The notes under the pieces: generated by a model
Databases searched by the model: none
Seen by the model: the letters and a program-made list of their open reading frames with translations, nothing else
Told to the model about the DNA's origin: nothing
Shown here: positions 29,602 to 38,022 of the stretch, in pieces
Layout of the letters: every line of letters begins with the position of its first letter
How positions within the stretch are numbered: the first letter of the stretch is position 1
Source: an uncultured Haliea sp.
GTDB lineage: Bacteria; Pseudomonadota; Gammaproteobacteria; Pseudomonadales; Halieaceae
NCBI GenBank assembly: GCA_913062625.1
Contig: CAJXWP010000008.1
Location: forward strand, 1 to 64,000
DNA: 64,000 nucleotides
Reading direction: 5' to 3'
Translations under genes and position numbers: made by a program

Positions 29602-29871
29602 TTACTCGGCTTCGTCGAAGTAATTTGCAATAAGGGTCTGCAGCGCCGCGAGAGCGTTTTCTTCATCACTGCCTTCAATTTCGATATCCAATACAGTATC
29701 TTTGCCTGCTGCTAGCATCATGACAGACATAATGCTCTTGCCGTCGATTAATTCCCCGTCTTTCCCCGCCTGTATACGACTGGAAAATGCTGCGGTGCAC
29801 GCCACAAATTTTGCTGCCGCCCGCGCGTGCAAACCAAGTTTGTTGATAATGGTCAGTTGGGTCTTTATCAC
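29602..29871 (-). CDS. ptsO: Phosphocarrier protein NPr (nitrogen PTS HPr)
   Basis: NPr transfers phosphate from EI-Ntr to EIIA-Ntr (PtsN). The 89-residue HPr-fold protein has the active-site His15 in NKLGLHARAA, and a Ser in DGKSIMSVMML at the regulatory position. The start is a GTG at 29871 with AGGTAG upstream. It follows rapZ by 12 nt in the ptsN-rapZ-ptsO string, so its partner PtsN is co-expressed. Confidence 0.95.
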   Translation of the reverse strand: MIKTQLTIINKLGLHARAAAKFVACTAAFSSRIQAGKDGELIDGKSIMSVMMLAAGKDTVLDIEIEGSDEENALAALQTLIANYFDEAE

Positions 29872-29883
29872 AATCTACCTTGC

Positions 29884-30738
29884 CTAGTGTAGTTCTCGGT
29901 GTCGTATGTTTATTGTCGGCAACTGCCCTTTGTAATGTTGATACAGTCGTTCGGCCAAATATACTGACCGATGTTGGCCGCCGGTACAACCAAAGGTGAT
30001 ATTCATATAGCTACGATTACCCTCACGATAACGTGGTAGCCAGTTATCCAGATAGTGGCGAATATCCTGAAACAGCTCTCCTGTCATAGGCTGGCTTTCC
30101 AGAAACGCCTGCACGTCCGAGTCTAGCCCACTCTTTAGCCGCAATTCTTTCACCCAGTGGGGATTGGGTAACATTCTCACGTCGAACACGAGGTCTGCAT
30201 CGGCAGGTACTCCGCGCTTGAAGCCGAAAGACTGTAACAGGATCGACATGCTTCCAACGCTGGTCCCCAGCAGACGTTGCTTGATAGCATCACGCAGTTC
30301 GTAAACGGTCATGTGGCTTGTGTCCAGCACCAGAGATGCACAGTCGTGAATAGGCTCCAGGAGTTCCCGTTCCTTAACAATGGCTTCTGCCAGCGGAATA
30401 AATTCCGTGCTCATCGGGTGTCGGCGCCGTGTTTCACCAAAACGCTGGAGAAGGTTGGCCTCCTGAGCGTCAAGGAATAGTACTTGGGTTTCTACTGATT
30501 GTGGGAGTGATTGAATAATCGCCTCGACTTGCTTCAGATCTTTCCACGAATTACGAGCATCGATACAGACCGCTATACCTTGAAAAATATTGAACTCGTC
30601 ACCGATGATTTTTGCGACCAGCGCAGGCAGAAGCGATATTGGCAAATTGTCGATGCAGTAGAAACCCTCATCTTCCAGCTGGTTTAATGCAGTACTTTTT
30701 CCAGAGCCAGAGCGCCCACTGATGATGATTAATCGCAT
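29884..30738 (-). CDS. rapZ: RNase adapter protein RapZ
   Basis: RapZ binds small RNAs GlmY/GlmZ in enterobacteria and has a nucleotide-binding N domain. From the ATG at 30738 there are 284 residues. The P-loop GRSGSGKST is at residues 8-16, and the C-terminal TFGCTGGQHRSVYLAERL is the family hallmark. A longer frame to 30861 would overlap ptsN and is rejected. It lies between ptsN and ptsO, a conserved association. Confidence 0.96.
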   Translation of the reverse strand: MRLIIISGRSGSGKSTALNQLEDEGFYCIDNLPISLLPALVAKIIGDEFNIFQGIAVCIDARNSWKDLKQVEAIIQSLPQSVETQVLFLDAQEANLLQRFGETRRRHPMSTEFIPLAEAIVKERELLEPIHDCASLVLDTSHMTVYELRDAIKQRLLGTSVGSMSILLQSFGFKRGVPADADLVFDVRMLPNPHWVKELRLKSGLDSDVQAFLESQPMTGELFQDIRHYLDNWLPRYREGNRSYMNITFGCTGGQHRSVYLAERLYQHYKGQLPTINIRHRELH

Positions 30739-30754
30739 AAAAGGACGTTGCTGC

Positions 30755-31213
30755 TCAATCTGCGCCGCTGACGGCGACTTCATAGAGAGTGCTGTTATCT
30801 CTAGCCGCGCGCAACCGCTCACAGAAGTGCCGCTGACTGAATAGGCGTGCGATATTTGCAAGTATATCGAGGTGCTGCTGACTAGCCTCCTTTGGCGCTA
30901 GCAGCACAAATAGTATGTCTACTGGCTGATCATCCGGTGCATCAAAGAAAATCGGTGTGTCCAGCGAGAGCAATGCGCCTAATGGCTGAGTACAATTGCC
31001 TACCCGGCAATGTGGTATTGCGATGCCATGGCCCAGCGCCGTGCTGCCGAGTTTTTCACGCGTAATAAGATGATCTAAGATGTCGTCATAGTGTAGTGAA
31101 GGTTCATTGACGCACACTAGTTTCGCTATCGTTTCAAATAATCTTTTCTTGCTGGGCCCGGCTGCATGGCAGACTGTGCGCTCTGGGGTCAATATTTGGC
31201 TTAGAAGGTGCAT
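30755..31213 (-). CDS. ptsN: PTS EIIA-Ntr regulatory protein
   Basis: PtsN is phosphorylated by NPr and regulates potassium and nitrogen-linked functions. The 152 residues have the active His68 in GHGIAIPHCR and the domain pattern of mannitol/fructose EIIA (ILFVLLAPKEASQQHLDILANIARLF). It lies 10 nt after hpf and 16 nt before rapZ. Confidence 0.95.
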   Translation of the reverse strand: MHLLSQILTPERTVCHAAGPSKKRLFETIAKLVCVNEPSLHYDDILDHLITREKLGSTALGHGIAIPHCRVGNCTQPLGALLSLDTPIFFDAPDDQPVDILFVLLAPKEASQQHLDILANIARLFSQRHFCERLRAARDNSTLYEVAVSGAD

Positions 31214-31223
31214 GGTCGCGTCT

Positions 31224-31511
31224 TTAGTGTCCCCGGTGTTTTTGTTTGTGTTTAATGAGTTGGCGATCTAGCTTGTCAGCGAGAGCATCGATGGCGGCGT
31301 ACATGTCATCTGAATCGGCATGCGCAAATAGATCGCCACCGGCTATATGGATGGTGGCCTCAGCATTTTGCACCAATTTCTCGACAGTGAGAATAACATG
31401 ACTATTTGTGGTTTGGTCGAAATGGCGCTGCAGGCGTTCGAATTTATTCTCCACGTACTCCCTTAACGGAGTGGTTATTTCGAGATGATGACCAGTGATT
31501 GCCAGTTGCAT
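31224..31511 (-). CDS. hpf: Ribosome hibernation promoting factor (short form)
   Basis: HPF binds the 30S decoding region and stabilises 100S dimers in stationary phase. The 95-residue product is the short HPF type, with the beta-alpha fold and conserved TGHHLEITTPLREYVENKF at the N terminus and DMYAAIDALADKLDRQL near the end. A His/Lys-rich tail closes it. It sits immediately after rpoN, as expected. Confidence 0.95.
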   Translation of the reverse strand: MQLAITGHHLEITTPLREYVENKFERLQRHFDQTTNSHVILTVEKLVQNAEATIHIAGGDLFAHADSDDMYAAIDALADKLDRQLIKHKQKHRGH

Positions 31512-31584
31512 ATGTTGCTACTCCGTTTTGTGATGGTGATATTGGCGACGCCATTTATCGCAGCCAGATAAAAATATTGTCAGT

Positions 31585-33096
31585 TTAAATTATGCGTTTA
31601 CGCTCGTTGGATGGAGCGATAAACAGTTTTTCTCGGTACTTGGTGATAGTTCTTCTGGCGACTTCAATGCCCCGTTCATGCATCAATAGTGTTATTTTAT
31701 TGTCGCTTAGAGGCTTAAGTGGATTTTCTGCAGCGACTAATTTTTTCATCAGAGCCTGAATAGCTACTGATGAACACTCGCCGCCTGAGGACGTTGCCAC
31801 ATGGCTAGAGAAGAAATACTTTAACTCAAAAATACCTCGTGGCGTGTGCATGTACTTGTTGGTGGTAGCTCTAGAAATAGTAGACTCGTGCATTTCGATA
31901 GCCTCGGCGATATCGTTGAGCACTAGGGGCTTCATAGCCTCTGTGCCATGCTCAAGAAAACTGCGCTGACGTTCAACAATCTTGCTGGCAACCTTCATTA
32001 GAGTTTCATTGCGACTGTGTAGGCTTTTAAGGAACCAGCGTGCCTCTTGCAAATTATCCCGCAAATACGTGTTGTCTGCACTGTTATCGGCCCTCTTAAC
32101 TAGGCTGGCGTAGTTAGCATTGATTCGCAGCTTAGGGACAATATCCGGATTCAGTTCGACCAGCCAGCGGCCATTTTTTTTGCTGACATAGACGTCGGGC
32201 ACAATGTACTCAATATCTTCTGGCACCGCTGTGTGCCCAGGGTTAGGGTCTAGCGATTGAATTAGAGCGAGCGCCGCTTTGAGCTCTTGCTCTTTGAGTC
32301 GCGTGCGCCGCAGAATTTGGTCGTAGTCTGCCGTGGCCAGTTGGTTCAGGTGGCGGCTCACGATCGCCTTGGCCTGTGGCAGCCAGGCAGTGGTAGGAGG
32401 CAACTGGTTTAACTGAATTTGCAAACACTCCTTAAGGTCGCGCGCGCATATCCCGCAAGGCTCAAATTGTTGCAGGCAGTGAAGGACTGCAACCACTTCT
32501 TCAATGTCGATATCCAGATCGAGAGCCATTGAATCGTAGATGTCTTCCACGCTCAGTGTGAGTCGCCCATTGTTATCCGTCGCGTCAATAATGGACAGCG
32601 CAATGAGGCGATCGGTGTCGGATAGTCTCGTCAGGTTGAGTTGCCACAGCAGTTGTTCGCGCAGTGATTCACTCGCCACATTGCGCCCAGCCATGTCGCC
32701 CTCTAAATACTCATCGTCCTGCTGCGAATGAGCGGGCGCCGAAGAAGACGGCAGCAGATCCTCCCACTGCACGTCAACAGGTAGTTCGTCAGGCAGGGTT
32801 GTTAGTTCATGGGTATCCCAGTGCGACCCTTCGTCTTGATTATTATTGGCTGTGTGTTCTAGGTTCTGTAACGGGCCGTCACCGGTTATAGCGTTGGATT
32901 CCTGCGGTTGATTATCCTCAAGATCGGACAGATCATCTTCAGCCCCAGACTCCTCTAGGAGTGGGTTACTTTCTAGGGCTTGCTGTATTTCTTGCTGCAG
33001 ATCCAAAGTGGACAGCTGCAATAAGCGGATGGCCTGCTGCAGCTGCGGCGTTATCCTCAGCTGTTGGCTAAGCTTTAATTGTAGTGACTGCTTCAT
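31585..33096 (-). CDS. rpoN: RNA polymerase sigma-54 factor
   Basis: RpoN directs transcription from -24/-12 promoters with enhancer-binding proteins. The 503 residues show the N-terminal activator region (QSLQLKLSQQLRITPQLQQA), an acidic glutamine-rich region II, the core-binding domain, the helix-turn-helix ATTNKYMHTPRGIFELKYFF and the RpoN box ARRTITKYRE at the C terminus. It lies downstream of lptB with a 222-nt gap, so a separate promoter is possible. Confidence 0.98.
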   Translation of the reverse strand: MKQSLQLKLSQQLRITPQLQQAIRLLQLSTLDLQQEIQQALESNPLLEESGAEDDLSDLEDNQPQESNAITGDGPLQNLEHTANNNQDEGSHWDTHELTTLPDELPVDVQWEDLLPSSSAPAHSQQDDEYLEGDMAGRNVASESLREQLLWQLNLTRLSDTDRLIALSIIDATDNNGRLTLSVEDIYDSMALDLDIDIEEVVAVLHCLQQFEPCGICARDLKECLQIQLNQLPPTTAWLPQAKAIVSRHLNQLATADYDQILRRTRLKEQELKAALALIQSLDPNPGHTAVPEDIEYIVPDVYVSKKNGRWLVELNPDIVPKLRINANYASLVKRADNSADNTYLRDNLQEARWFLKSLHSRNETLMKVASKIVERQRSFLEHGTEAMKPLVLNDIAEAIEMHESTISRATTNKYMHTPRGIFELKYFFSSHVATSSGGECSSVAIQALMKKLVAAENPLKPLSDNKITLLMHERGIEVARRTITKYREKLFIAPSNERKRII

Positions 33097-33318
33097 CAGA
33101 AGGTCTGTAGCACCCTTATTTTGCTGCCTCCTCAGTCTCTATCATGGAGGCTACCAATGGCAGTGTATCGCTGGCCGCCGCCGTGTGGCAACCTACTTGG
33201 CTCGATAATTGCTTGTTATTTTGACCGGTGAAGCACGGTTTTGGGGGCGCATTGCCTGAAGCCTGGATTACGACAGGCGTTACAGAGGATGTGAATCGCT
33301 CTGACAGCCTCGCAGTGG

Positions 33319-34044
33319 CTACATTCGAAACTGTTCGCCCAAATAGACTTTGCGGACGTGTTCATTGTTTAGAACGTCTTCAGCGGTCCCAGAAGCGATA
33401 ATACGACCCTCCCCAACGATATAGGCTTTTTCACAGATATCCAGAGTGTCACGTACGTTGTGATCGGTGATAAGAACACCGATGCCTCTATCGCGCAGGT
33501 GATTAATAATTTCTTTGATATCGATGACTGAAATAGGGTCGACACCTGCGAAAGGCTCATCAAGCATAATAAAATCGGGTTCGGTGGCCAGCGCACGGGC
33601 AATTTCGACCCGCCGCCGCTCGCCGCCTGACAGTGATTGCCCAAGGCTCTCGCGCAGATGCTGGACCTTGAATTCCTCCAGCAATTCGTCCCTTCGGGTT
33701 AGGCGCTGCTTTTTGTCAAGATCTGAGCGCGTCTCCAGTATTGCCAAAATATTGTCGCCGACAGTGAGGCGTCGGAATATCGAGGCCTCCTGCGGCAGAT
33801 ACCCGATGCCTCGACGCGCGCGCTCATGCATTGTGAGTGAGGTTATATCCATGTCGTTTATGATGATACTGCCTCGGTCGGCAGAGATGATTCCAATTAT
33901 CATGTAAAAGCAGGTGGTTTTACCCGCACCGTTCGGTCCTAGAAGGCCCACGATCTGTCCACTGTCTATCGATAGTGATACATCGTGTATCACTGCCCTT
34001 CCGCGATACGTCTTGGCCAAATTATTCGCTCGTAATTCTGCCAC
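33319..34044 (-). CDS. lptB: LPS export ABC transporter ATP-binding protein LptB
   Basis: LptB powers LPS extraction by LptFG. The 241 residues contain Walker [10 protein letters not shown] (36-44), the signature LSGGERRR, Walker [14 protein letters not shown] and the switch His in [11 protein letters not shown]. The start is a GTG at 34044 inside lptA (23-nt overlap). LptF and LptG are not in the window. The gene continues toward rpoN with a 222-nt gap that contains a small GCCTG/CAGGC hairpin without a U run. Confidence 0.97.
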   Translation of the reverse strand: MAELRANNLAKTYRGRAVIHDVSLSIDSGQIVGLLGPNGAGKTTCFYMIIGIISADRGSIIINDMDITSLTMHERARRGIGYLPQEASIFRRLTVGDNILAILETRSDLDKKQRLTRRDELLEEFKVQHLRESLGQSLSGGERRRVEIARALATEPDFIMLDEPFAGVDPISVIDIKEIINHLRDRGIGVLITDHNVRDTLDICEKAYIVGEGRIIASGTAEDVLNNEHVRKVYLGEQFRM

Positions 34045-34714
34045 TGCCGCTCTCTTCTAATAGTTCTGCTGCCGGTGGACGGGGTATTTCCACTGGGGGC
34101 TGGTCCTCTGGCGCGTCCTGGTCTTGCGTATTTTGCACGCTGGGCGGAATGACGACCACAACCTTGTTACCTGTCCGTGTTTCATCGGATCGCGCGGTAA
34201 TCAATTGTTTCTCCATTAGATAGTCAATGGAATCTCCGTCGACAACAGATCCGTCCTGTTCGATATGCGCGTTTGTTTGCAGGTGCACCCGGTCCTCATT
34301 TTTGAAATACTTGATAATATCAGCATGAGCGTAAACGACCCCTTTATCCAACTCTGGCCGTTGGCGCATTTTGGCGGGATTCCCTTCGGCGACTATTTCA
34401 CTAGCGTCGTCGGATGCGTGATAAATGGTCAGCTTACTGGCTTCCAGCTCCATACTTCCCTGCTTCATTTGCACATTGCCGGTATAGATGGTCACCCCGT
34501 TTTTTTCATCACGCAGGGCCTTGTCTGCCGTGAGGTGAATGGGTTGGTCTCTATCGTCCGGTAAGGCATAGGTGACGGCTGCTTGAAGACTCGCGAGCAA
34601 AACGAGAAGCCAGGCGCGCCATTGCAGCCTTGGAGGCCATTCATCAGGGCCGCGGTTAAGCATAGCGAGTCTGAAGAGTGCGCCTGGGGCGGCTTGGTTA
34701 AAGTGATCAGGCAT
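34022..34714 (-). CDS. lptA: LPS transport periplasmic protein LptA
   Basis: LptA forms the periplasmic bridge for LPS. The 230-residue product has an unusually long N-terminal region, with the signal hydrophobic core at about 34-46 and likely cleavage after VTYA at 50. The OstA/LptA domain follows: [30 protein letters not shown]. The C terminus is proline/acid-rich. Its ATG shares the last A of the kdsD stop (TAATG), so it is coupled directly to kdsD; kdsC and lptC, usually between them, are absent. An ATG at 34663 would shorten the leader to a more usual size. Confidence 0.92.
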   Translation of the reverse strand: MPDHFNQAAPGALFRLAMLNRGPDEWPPRLQWRAWLLVLLASLQAAVTYALPDDRDQPIHLTADKALRDEKNGVTIYTGNVQMKQGSMELEASKLTIYHASDDASEIVAEGNPAKMRQRPELDKGVVYAHADIIKYFKNEDRVHLQTNAHIEQDGSVVDGDSIDYLMEKQLITARSDETRTGNKVVVVIPPSVQNTQDQDAPEDQPPVEIPRPPAAELLEESGSGRITSE

Positions 34715-35694
34715 TAAACGATCCCTGCATGTAATAGATCTTTGAGGTGAACGATGCCGGCGAGATCGCCGGCGGTATCGAGAACAACAAGGGAGCTGAT
34801 TTCATTTTCTTCCATGATATGCAAGGCTGCGGCAGCCAACATGTTGGGATCTACTGTCTTGGCGCTGGACCTGATTAACTGCCCGATTGGAGTCTCGTTG
34901 ATATCCAAGCGTGCATCCAGGGTGCGACGCAGATCACCGTCAGTAAACACACCTTCCAGTTTACCCTCTTTATCAACCACCGTCGTCATACCCATGCCTT
35001 TATTGCTAATTTCTAACAACGCCTCCGCCAGTTTGACATGTCCATTGACACGGGGAATATCATTGCCAGATTTCATGACGTCTTGAACTTTTAATAGCAG
35101 TTGTCTGCCTAAGGTACCTCCTGGATGCGAGAACGCAAAATCGTCCGCCGTAAAACCGCGGGCCTCGAGCAGCGCAATGGCCAATGCGTCTCCCATAACA
35201 AGCGCTGTCGTGGTGCTGGATGTGGGTGCCAGATCAAGGGGGCAGGCTTCAATTTCTACGCCGGTATTGAGGTGGACATCAGAGGATTGCCCCAGCGCAG
35301 ATTGCGCGTTAGCGGTCATGCTCACCAGAGGAATACCCAGTCGCTTTAGGTGAGGGAGCAGGGTCAGAACTTCGGGTACAGCGCCGCTATTGGATAGAGC
35401 GATAACCGCGTCCTGGGAAGTGATCATTCCCATGTCGCCATGACTTGCTTCTCCAGGGTGGACAAAAAACGCAGGGGACCCGGTGCTGGCCAGCGTTGCC
35501 GCTATCTTGCAAGCAATGTGGCCTGATTTACCCATGCCAGTGACAATGATTCGACCTCGAACCTGCAGCAATAGTTCGCAGGCTCTGCTGAACTCAGGGC
35601 CGATACGCTCCTCGAGAGAAGCCACCGCAGCAGCCTCCATGCGGATGGTCCGGCGCGCAGATGCGGTGTAACTGATGGAGCGTTGCTCCGGCAT
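34714..35694 (-). CDS. kdsD: Arabinose-5-phosphate isomerase KdsD
   Basis: KdsD converts ribulose 5-phosphate to arabinose 5-phosphate, the first step to Kdo. The 326 residues carry a SIS domain (VTGMGKSGHIACKIAATLASTG, phosphate loop ALSNSGAVPEV) and two C-terminal CBS domains (VNGHVKLAEALLEISNKGMG and DPNMLAAAALHIMEENEIS). It follows yrbG by 15 nt and is coupled to lptA. Confidence 0.96.
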   Translation of the reverse strand: MPEQRSISYTASARRTIRMEAAAVASLEERIGPEFSRACELLLQVRGRIIVTGMGKSGHIACKIAATLASTGSPAFFVHPGEASHGDMGMITSQDAVIALSNSGAVPEVLTLLPHLKRLGIPLVSMTANAQSALGQSSDVHLNTGVEIEACPLDLAPTSSTTTALVMGDALAIALLEARGFTADDFAFSHPGGTLGRQLLLKVQDVMKSGNDIPRVNGHVKLAEALLEISNKGMGMTTVVDKEGKLEGVFTDGDLRRTLDARLDINETPIGQLIRSSAKTVDPNMLAAAALHIMEENEISSLVVLDTAGDLAGIVHLKDLLHAGIV

Positions 35695-35709
35695 GGCACT
35701 TTCCTCAAT

Positions 35710-36684
35710 TTACTTGGCTGAAAGTAGAAAATAATAATAGAGTACGTAAGAAGAGACTAACACTGTGCCCATAATTCGGCCAATATAGGCATGTTTATGT
35801 TTTGATTTAGCGCGTTTGCTGCTGATAAAAATTGCCAGAGCTAGAAAAAAAGTTAGAGCTGTCATGCTGGCATAATCTCTTGAAATAGCCTGCGGGTCGA
35901 GCGCTTCAATTCCGACAATTCCTGGAATTGACATTACGGCCAACAAATTGAATAAATTGGAGCCAATGATGTTCCCAAAGGCAATCTCAGTGTGCCCCCG
36001 CAGTGCGCTGGTGATGGTGGCTGCGAGTTCCGGGAGGCTGGTCCCAATAGCGACAACGGTAAGGCCTATGATGAGCTCTGAGACACCCAATTCCTCTGCG
36101 ACGATGACTGCACCCCACACGAGAATTTTGGAGCTGAAGATCAATATTAAAAGCCCGAATGCGAATGTGGACCAGGCGCGCAAAGGTGACAAGTTGGGCA
36201 TTGGTTCATCGTTAGGTTTAGTAGCGTGCTCCGGTTTGCCAAGTTCGCTAAAAACCAAGACGACAATAATAATTATTATCGCCGCCAGCATGAGACATCC
36301 ATCTTGTATAGACAGTACGCCGTCGAGTATCAGCGCCCCGACGCCGACCGTGGCCAGTAGCAGAACGGGGATTTCTCTTTTCAGGCATTGTTCGTCAATC
36401 ATTAGCGGAGCAACTAGTGCTGTCACGCCCAGTACAAGCGCAATATTAGCGATATTTGAGCCGATAGCATTCCCAATGGCCAGTGGGCCTGCTTCTGAAA
36501 GCGAGGCTGTGAGTGACACAAGTATCTCCGGCGCTGAGGTCCCCAAAGACACAATAGTTAAGCCGATAATGATCGGCGCAATGCCGAGATTTCTAGCGAT
36601 TGACGCGGCTCCGGCTACAAATAAGTTGGCGCTCCAAATGAGGGCGACAAAGCCAAAGAGAATGGATGCGGCGGCTAGCAGCAT
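35710..36684 (-). CDS. yrbG: Calcium/sodium antiporter (CaCA family, YrbG)
   Basis: The 324-residue membrane protein has the two inverted Na_Ca_ex domains of CaCA exchangers. The alpha repeats are visible as IIGLTIVSLGTSAPEILVSL (about 40) and IIGLTVVAIGTSLPELAATI (about 205). GNAIGSNIANIALVLG and GNIIGSNLFNLLAVM are the paired following motifs. About ten transmembrane helices are predicted by eye. The gene heads the kdsD-lptA-lptB cluster and diverges from mlaC. Confidence 0.94.
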   Translation of the reverse strand: MLLAAASILFGFVALIWSANLFVAGAASIARNLGIAPIIIGLTIVSLGTSAPEILVSLTASLSEAGPLAIGNAIGSNIANIALVLGVTALVAPLMIDEQCLKREIPVLLLATVGVGALILDGVLSIQDGCLMLAAIIIIIVVLVFSELGKPEHATKPNDEPMPNLSPLRAWSTFAFGLLILIFSSKILVWGAVIVAEELGVSELIIGLTVVAIGTSLPELAATITSALRGHTEIAFGNIIGSNLFNLLAVMSIPGIVGIEALDPQAISRDYASMTALTFFLALAIFISSKRAKSKHKHAYIGRIMGTVLVSSYVLYYYFLLSAK

Positions 36685-36866
36685 AAGCGCAAATTTCCTG
36701 TTAAAATACGCTCCGCCCTCTGCACTGGAACTGGTTGGGCATATCTGTTGTCAAAAGCGGATAGCGACATTGAATGATGTGATAGTAGACATCGTTTGTG
36801 TGCAGGATAATTATACAGGGCATTAGAGGTCAGGCTAGTAACAAAATTCAGTATTGGAGTACAGGC

Positions 36867-37544
36867 ATGTTAATTCGTGGAAATACAGTGGCGGCGGTTG
36901 CTTTGTTGCTGGGCTGGCTGGCAAGTCCTCAGGTCTTAGCGCAGGATCAGGTTGCCTATGATTTGGTGCAGGATACTACCGTGCGAGTGATGGAAGTGGT
37001 GGTAGCCGCTGATGATTATGTCGAGTCTGACCCCGAGCGTTACTACAGCCAAATACAGGACCTGCTGGATCCATTAATCGATTTTAGAGGTTTTGCACGC
37101 TCGGTCATGGGCCCCTATGCAAGTTCCGAGCGTTACCGTTCGCTGGACGAAGCTGGGAGGAAGCAGTTGGCAGCGGATCTGGACCGTTTCACTGCGGTAA
37201 TGCGTGAGTCTCTGGTGCGCACGTATAGCAAGGGTCTTCTGGCGTTTGGGGGGTCAAGGATCGAGCTTGTATTACCAGAAGGTGAGGCTGCGGGTGACGC
37301 TAAGAGCACGAGGTTATCTGTGCGCCAATTGATATATGCTGATAATCCAAAGCCTTACGTCGTGATGTACCAGATGGGCCGGGATAAGTCCGGTGACTGG
37401 AAGTTGCGTAACGTGATTATAGAAAGTGTCAATCTGGGTGCGATATACAAAGACCAGTTTTTGGCATCGGCGCGAGAGCAAGCCGGCAACATCAACGCTG
37501 TCATCGATAGCTGGACCATCGTCGTCGTCGATGTAGAGAGCTGA
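36867..37544 (+). CDS. mlaC: Phospholipid-binding protein MlaC
   Basis: MlaC is the periplasmic shuttle of the Mla lipid-asymmetry system. The 225 residues begin with a signal peptide (VAALLLGWLASPQVLA) and contain the MlaC signature FRGFARSVMGPYAS and the C-terminal WKLRNVIIESVNLGAIYKDQF. The ATG has GGAG upstream. In relatives it lies within mlaFEDCB; here neither mlaF, mlaE, mlaD before it nor mlaB after it is present. It diverges from yrbG. Confidence 0.92.
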   Translation: MLIRGNTVAAVALLLGWLASPQVLAQDQVAYDLVQDTTVRVMEVVVAADDYVESDPERYYSQIQDLLDPLIDFRGFARSVMGPYASSERYRSLDEAGRKQLAADLDRFTAVMRESLVRTYSKGLLAFGGSRIELVLPEGEAAGDAKSTRLSVRQLIYADNPKPYVVMYQMGRDKSGDWKLRNVIIESVNLGAIYKDQFLASAREQAGNINAVIDSWTIVVVDVES

Positions 37545-37643
37545 TTTTGCCTAGAGCCAGCATTCGCTATCCGTCTGCTTTTCTCATAAAATAATGCTTT
37601 TTAAAACAGGCATCGGTATCGATTGAATGTCTGGAGCAATGGG

Positions 37644-37663
37644 TGCCACCGTGCACGGCGGCA
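37644..37663. other. 20-bp imperfect palindrome before ibaG
   Basis: The arms TGCCACCGTG and CACGGCGGCA form an inverted repeat with one mismatch and no spacer. It lies just upstream of the AAGGGGGT ribosome-binding site of ibaG, in the 140-nt mlaC-ibaG gap where mlaB is usually found. It could be an operator or an RNA hairpin; no U run follows it. Confidence 0.4.
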
Positions 37664-37684
37664 ACAAAAAACAAGGGGGTTTAA

Positions 37685-37930
37685 ATGGACGCGGCCGCAG
37701 TCAAGGTACTGTTGGAGAATCACATGCATGAATGTGAGTTCCATGTTCAAGGTGAGGGTAGTCATTATGATATTGTGGCGATCGGCGCAATGTTTGAGGG
37801 TTTGCGTCCGGTGAAAAAGCAGCAATTGGTTTATGCTGCGCTGACAACCCACATTGCAGACGGTAGCGTTCACGCGGTCAACATACGAACTTTTACGCCG
37901 CAAGAGTGGCAGGCTAGAGGGCAAGCGTGA
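37685..37930 (+). CDS. ibaG: BolA-family protein IbaG (YrbA)
   Basis: IbaG is an acid-stress BolA-like protein that binds monothiol glutaredoxin with iron-sulfur clusters. The 81 residues show the BolA fold with the invariant HYDIVAIGAMFEGLRPVKKQQLVYAAL segment. A strong Shine-Dalgarno AAGGGGGT precedes the ATG. murA normally follows; here the next gene is hisG after 92 nt. Confidence 0.93.
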   Translation: MDAAAVKVLLENHMHECEFHVQGEGSHYDIVAIGAMFEGLRPVKKQQLVYAALTTHIADGSVHAVNIRTFTPQEWQARGQA

Positions 37931-37970
37931 AGACGACGGTGCTCTCTGCGATGAATTTTTTTGAGGGAAA

Positions 37971-38009
37971 CAGCGCTGTCGAGGCCCGCTGCGGCCGCCG
38001 ACAGTGCTG
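37971..38009. other. Strong hairpin upstream of hisG
   Basis: The arms CAGCGCTGTCG (37971-37981) and CGACAGTGCTG (37999-38009) pair over 11 positions with one G:U. A GGCC/GGCC inner stem lies in the loop. It ends 13 nt before the hisG ATG, has no U tract, and hisG has no obvious Shine-Dalgarno. A role in hisG translation or mRNA processing is possible. Confidence 0.5.
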
Positions 38010-38022
38010 ATCGGTTAAAACT

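Noticed and set aside
33097-33318. GCCTG/CAGGC hairpin between lptB and rpoN
   Set aside because: A short stem without a U tract or conserved context; not distinguishable from chance.
35948-36826. 292-codon frame opposite yrbG
   Set aside because: Low-complexity Ser/Ile/Pro composition is the reverse of the membrane-protein gene yrbG.
37601-37924. 107-codon minus frame opposite ibaG
   Set aside because: ibaG is clearly the real gene, with BolA motifs and a strong ribosome-binding site.
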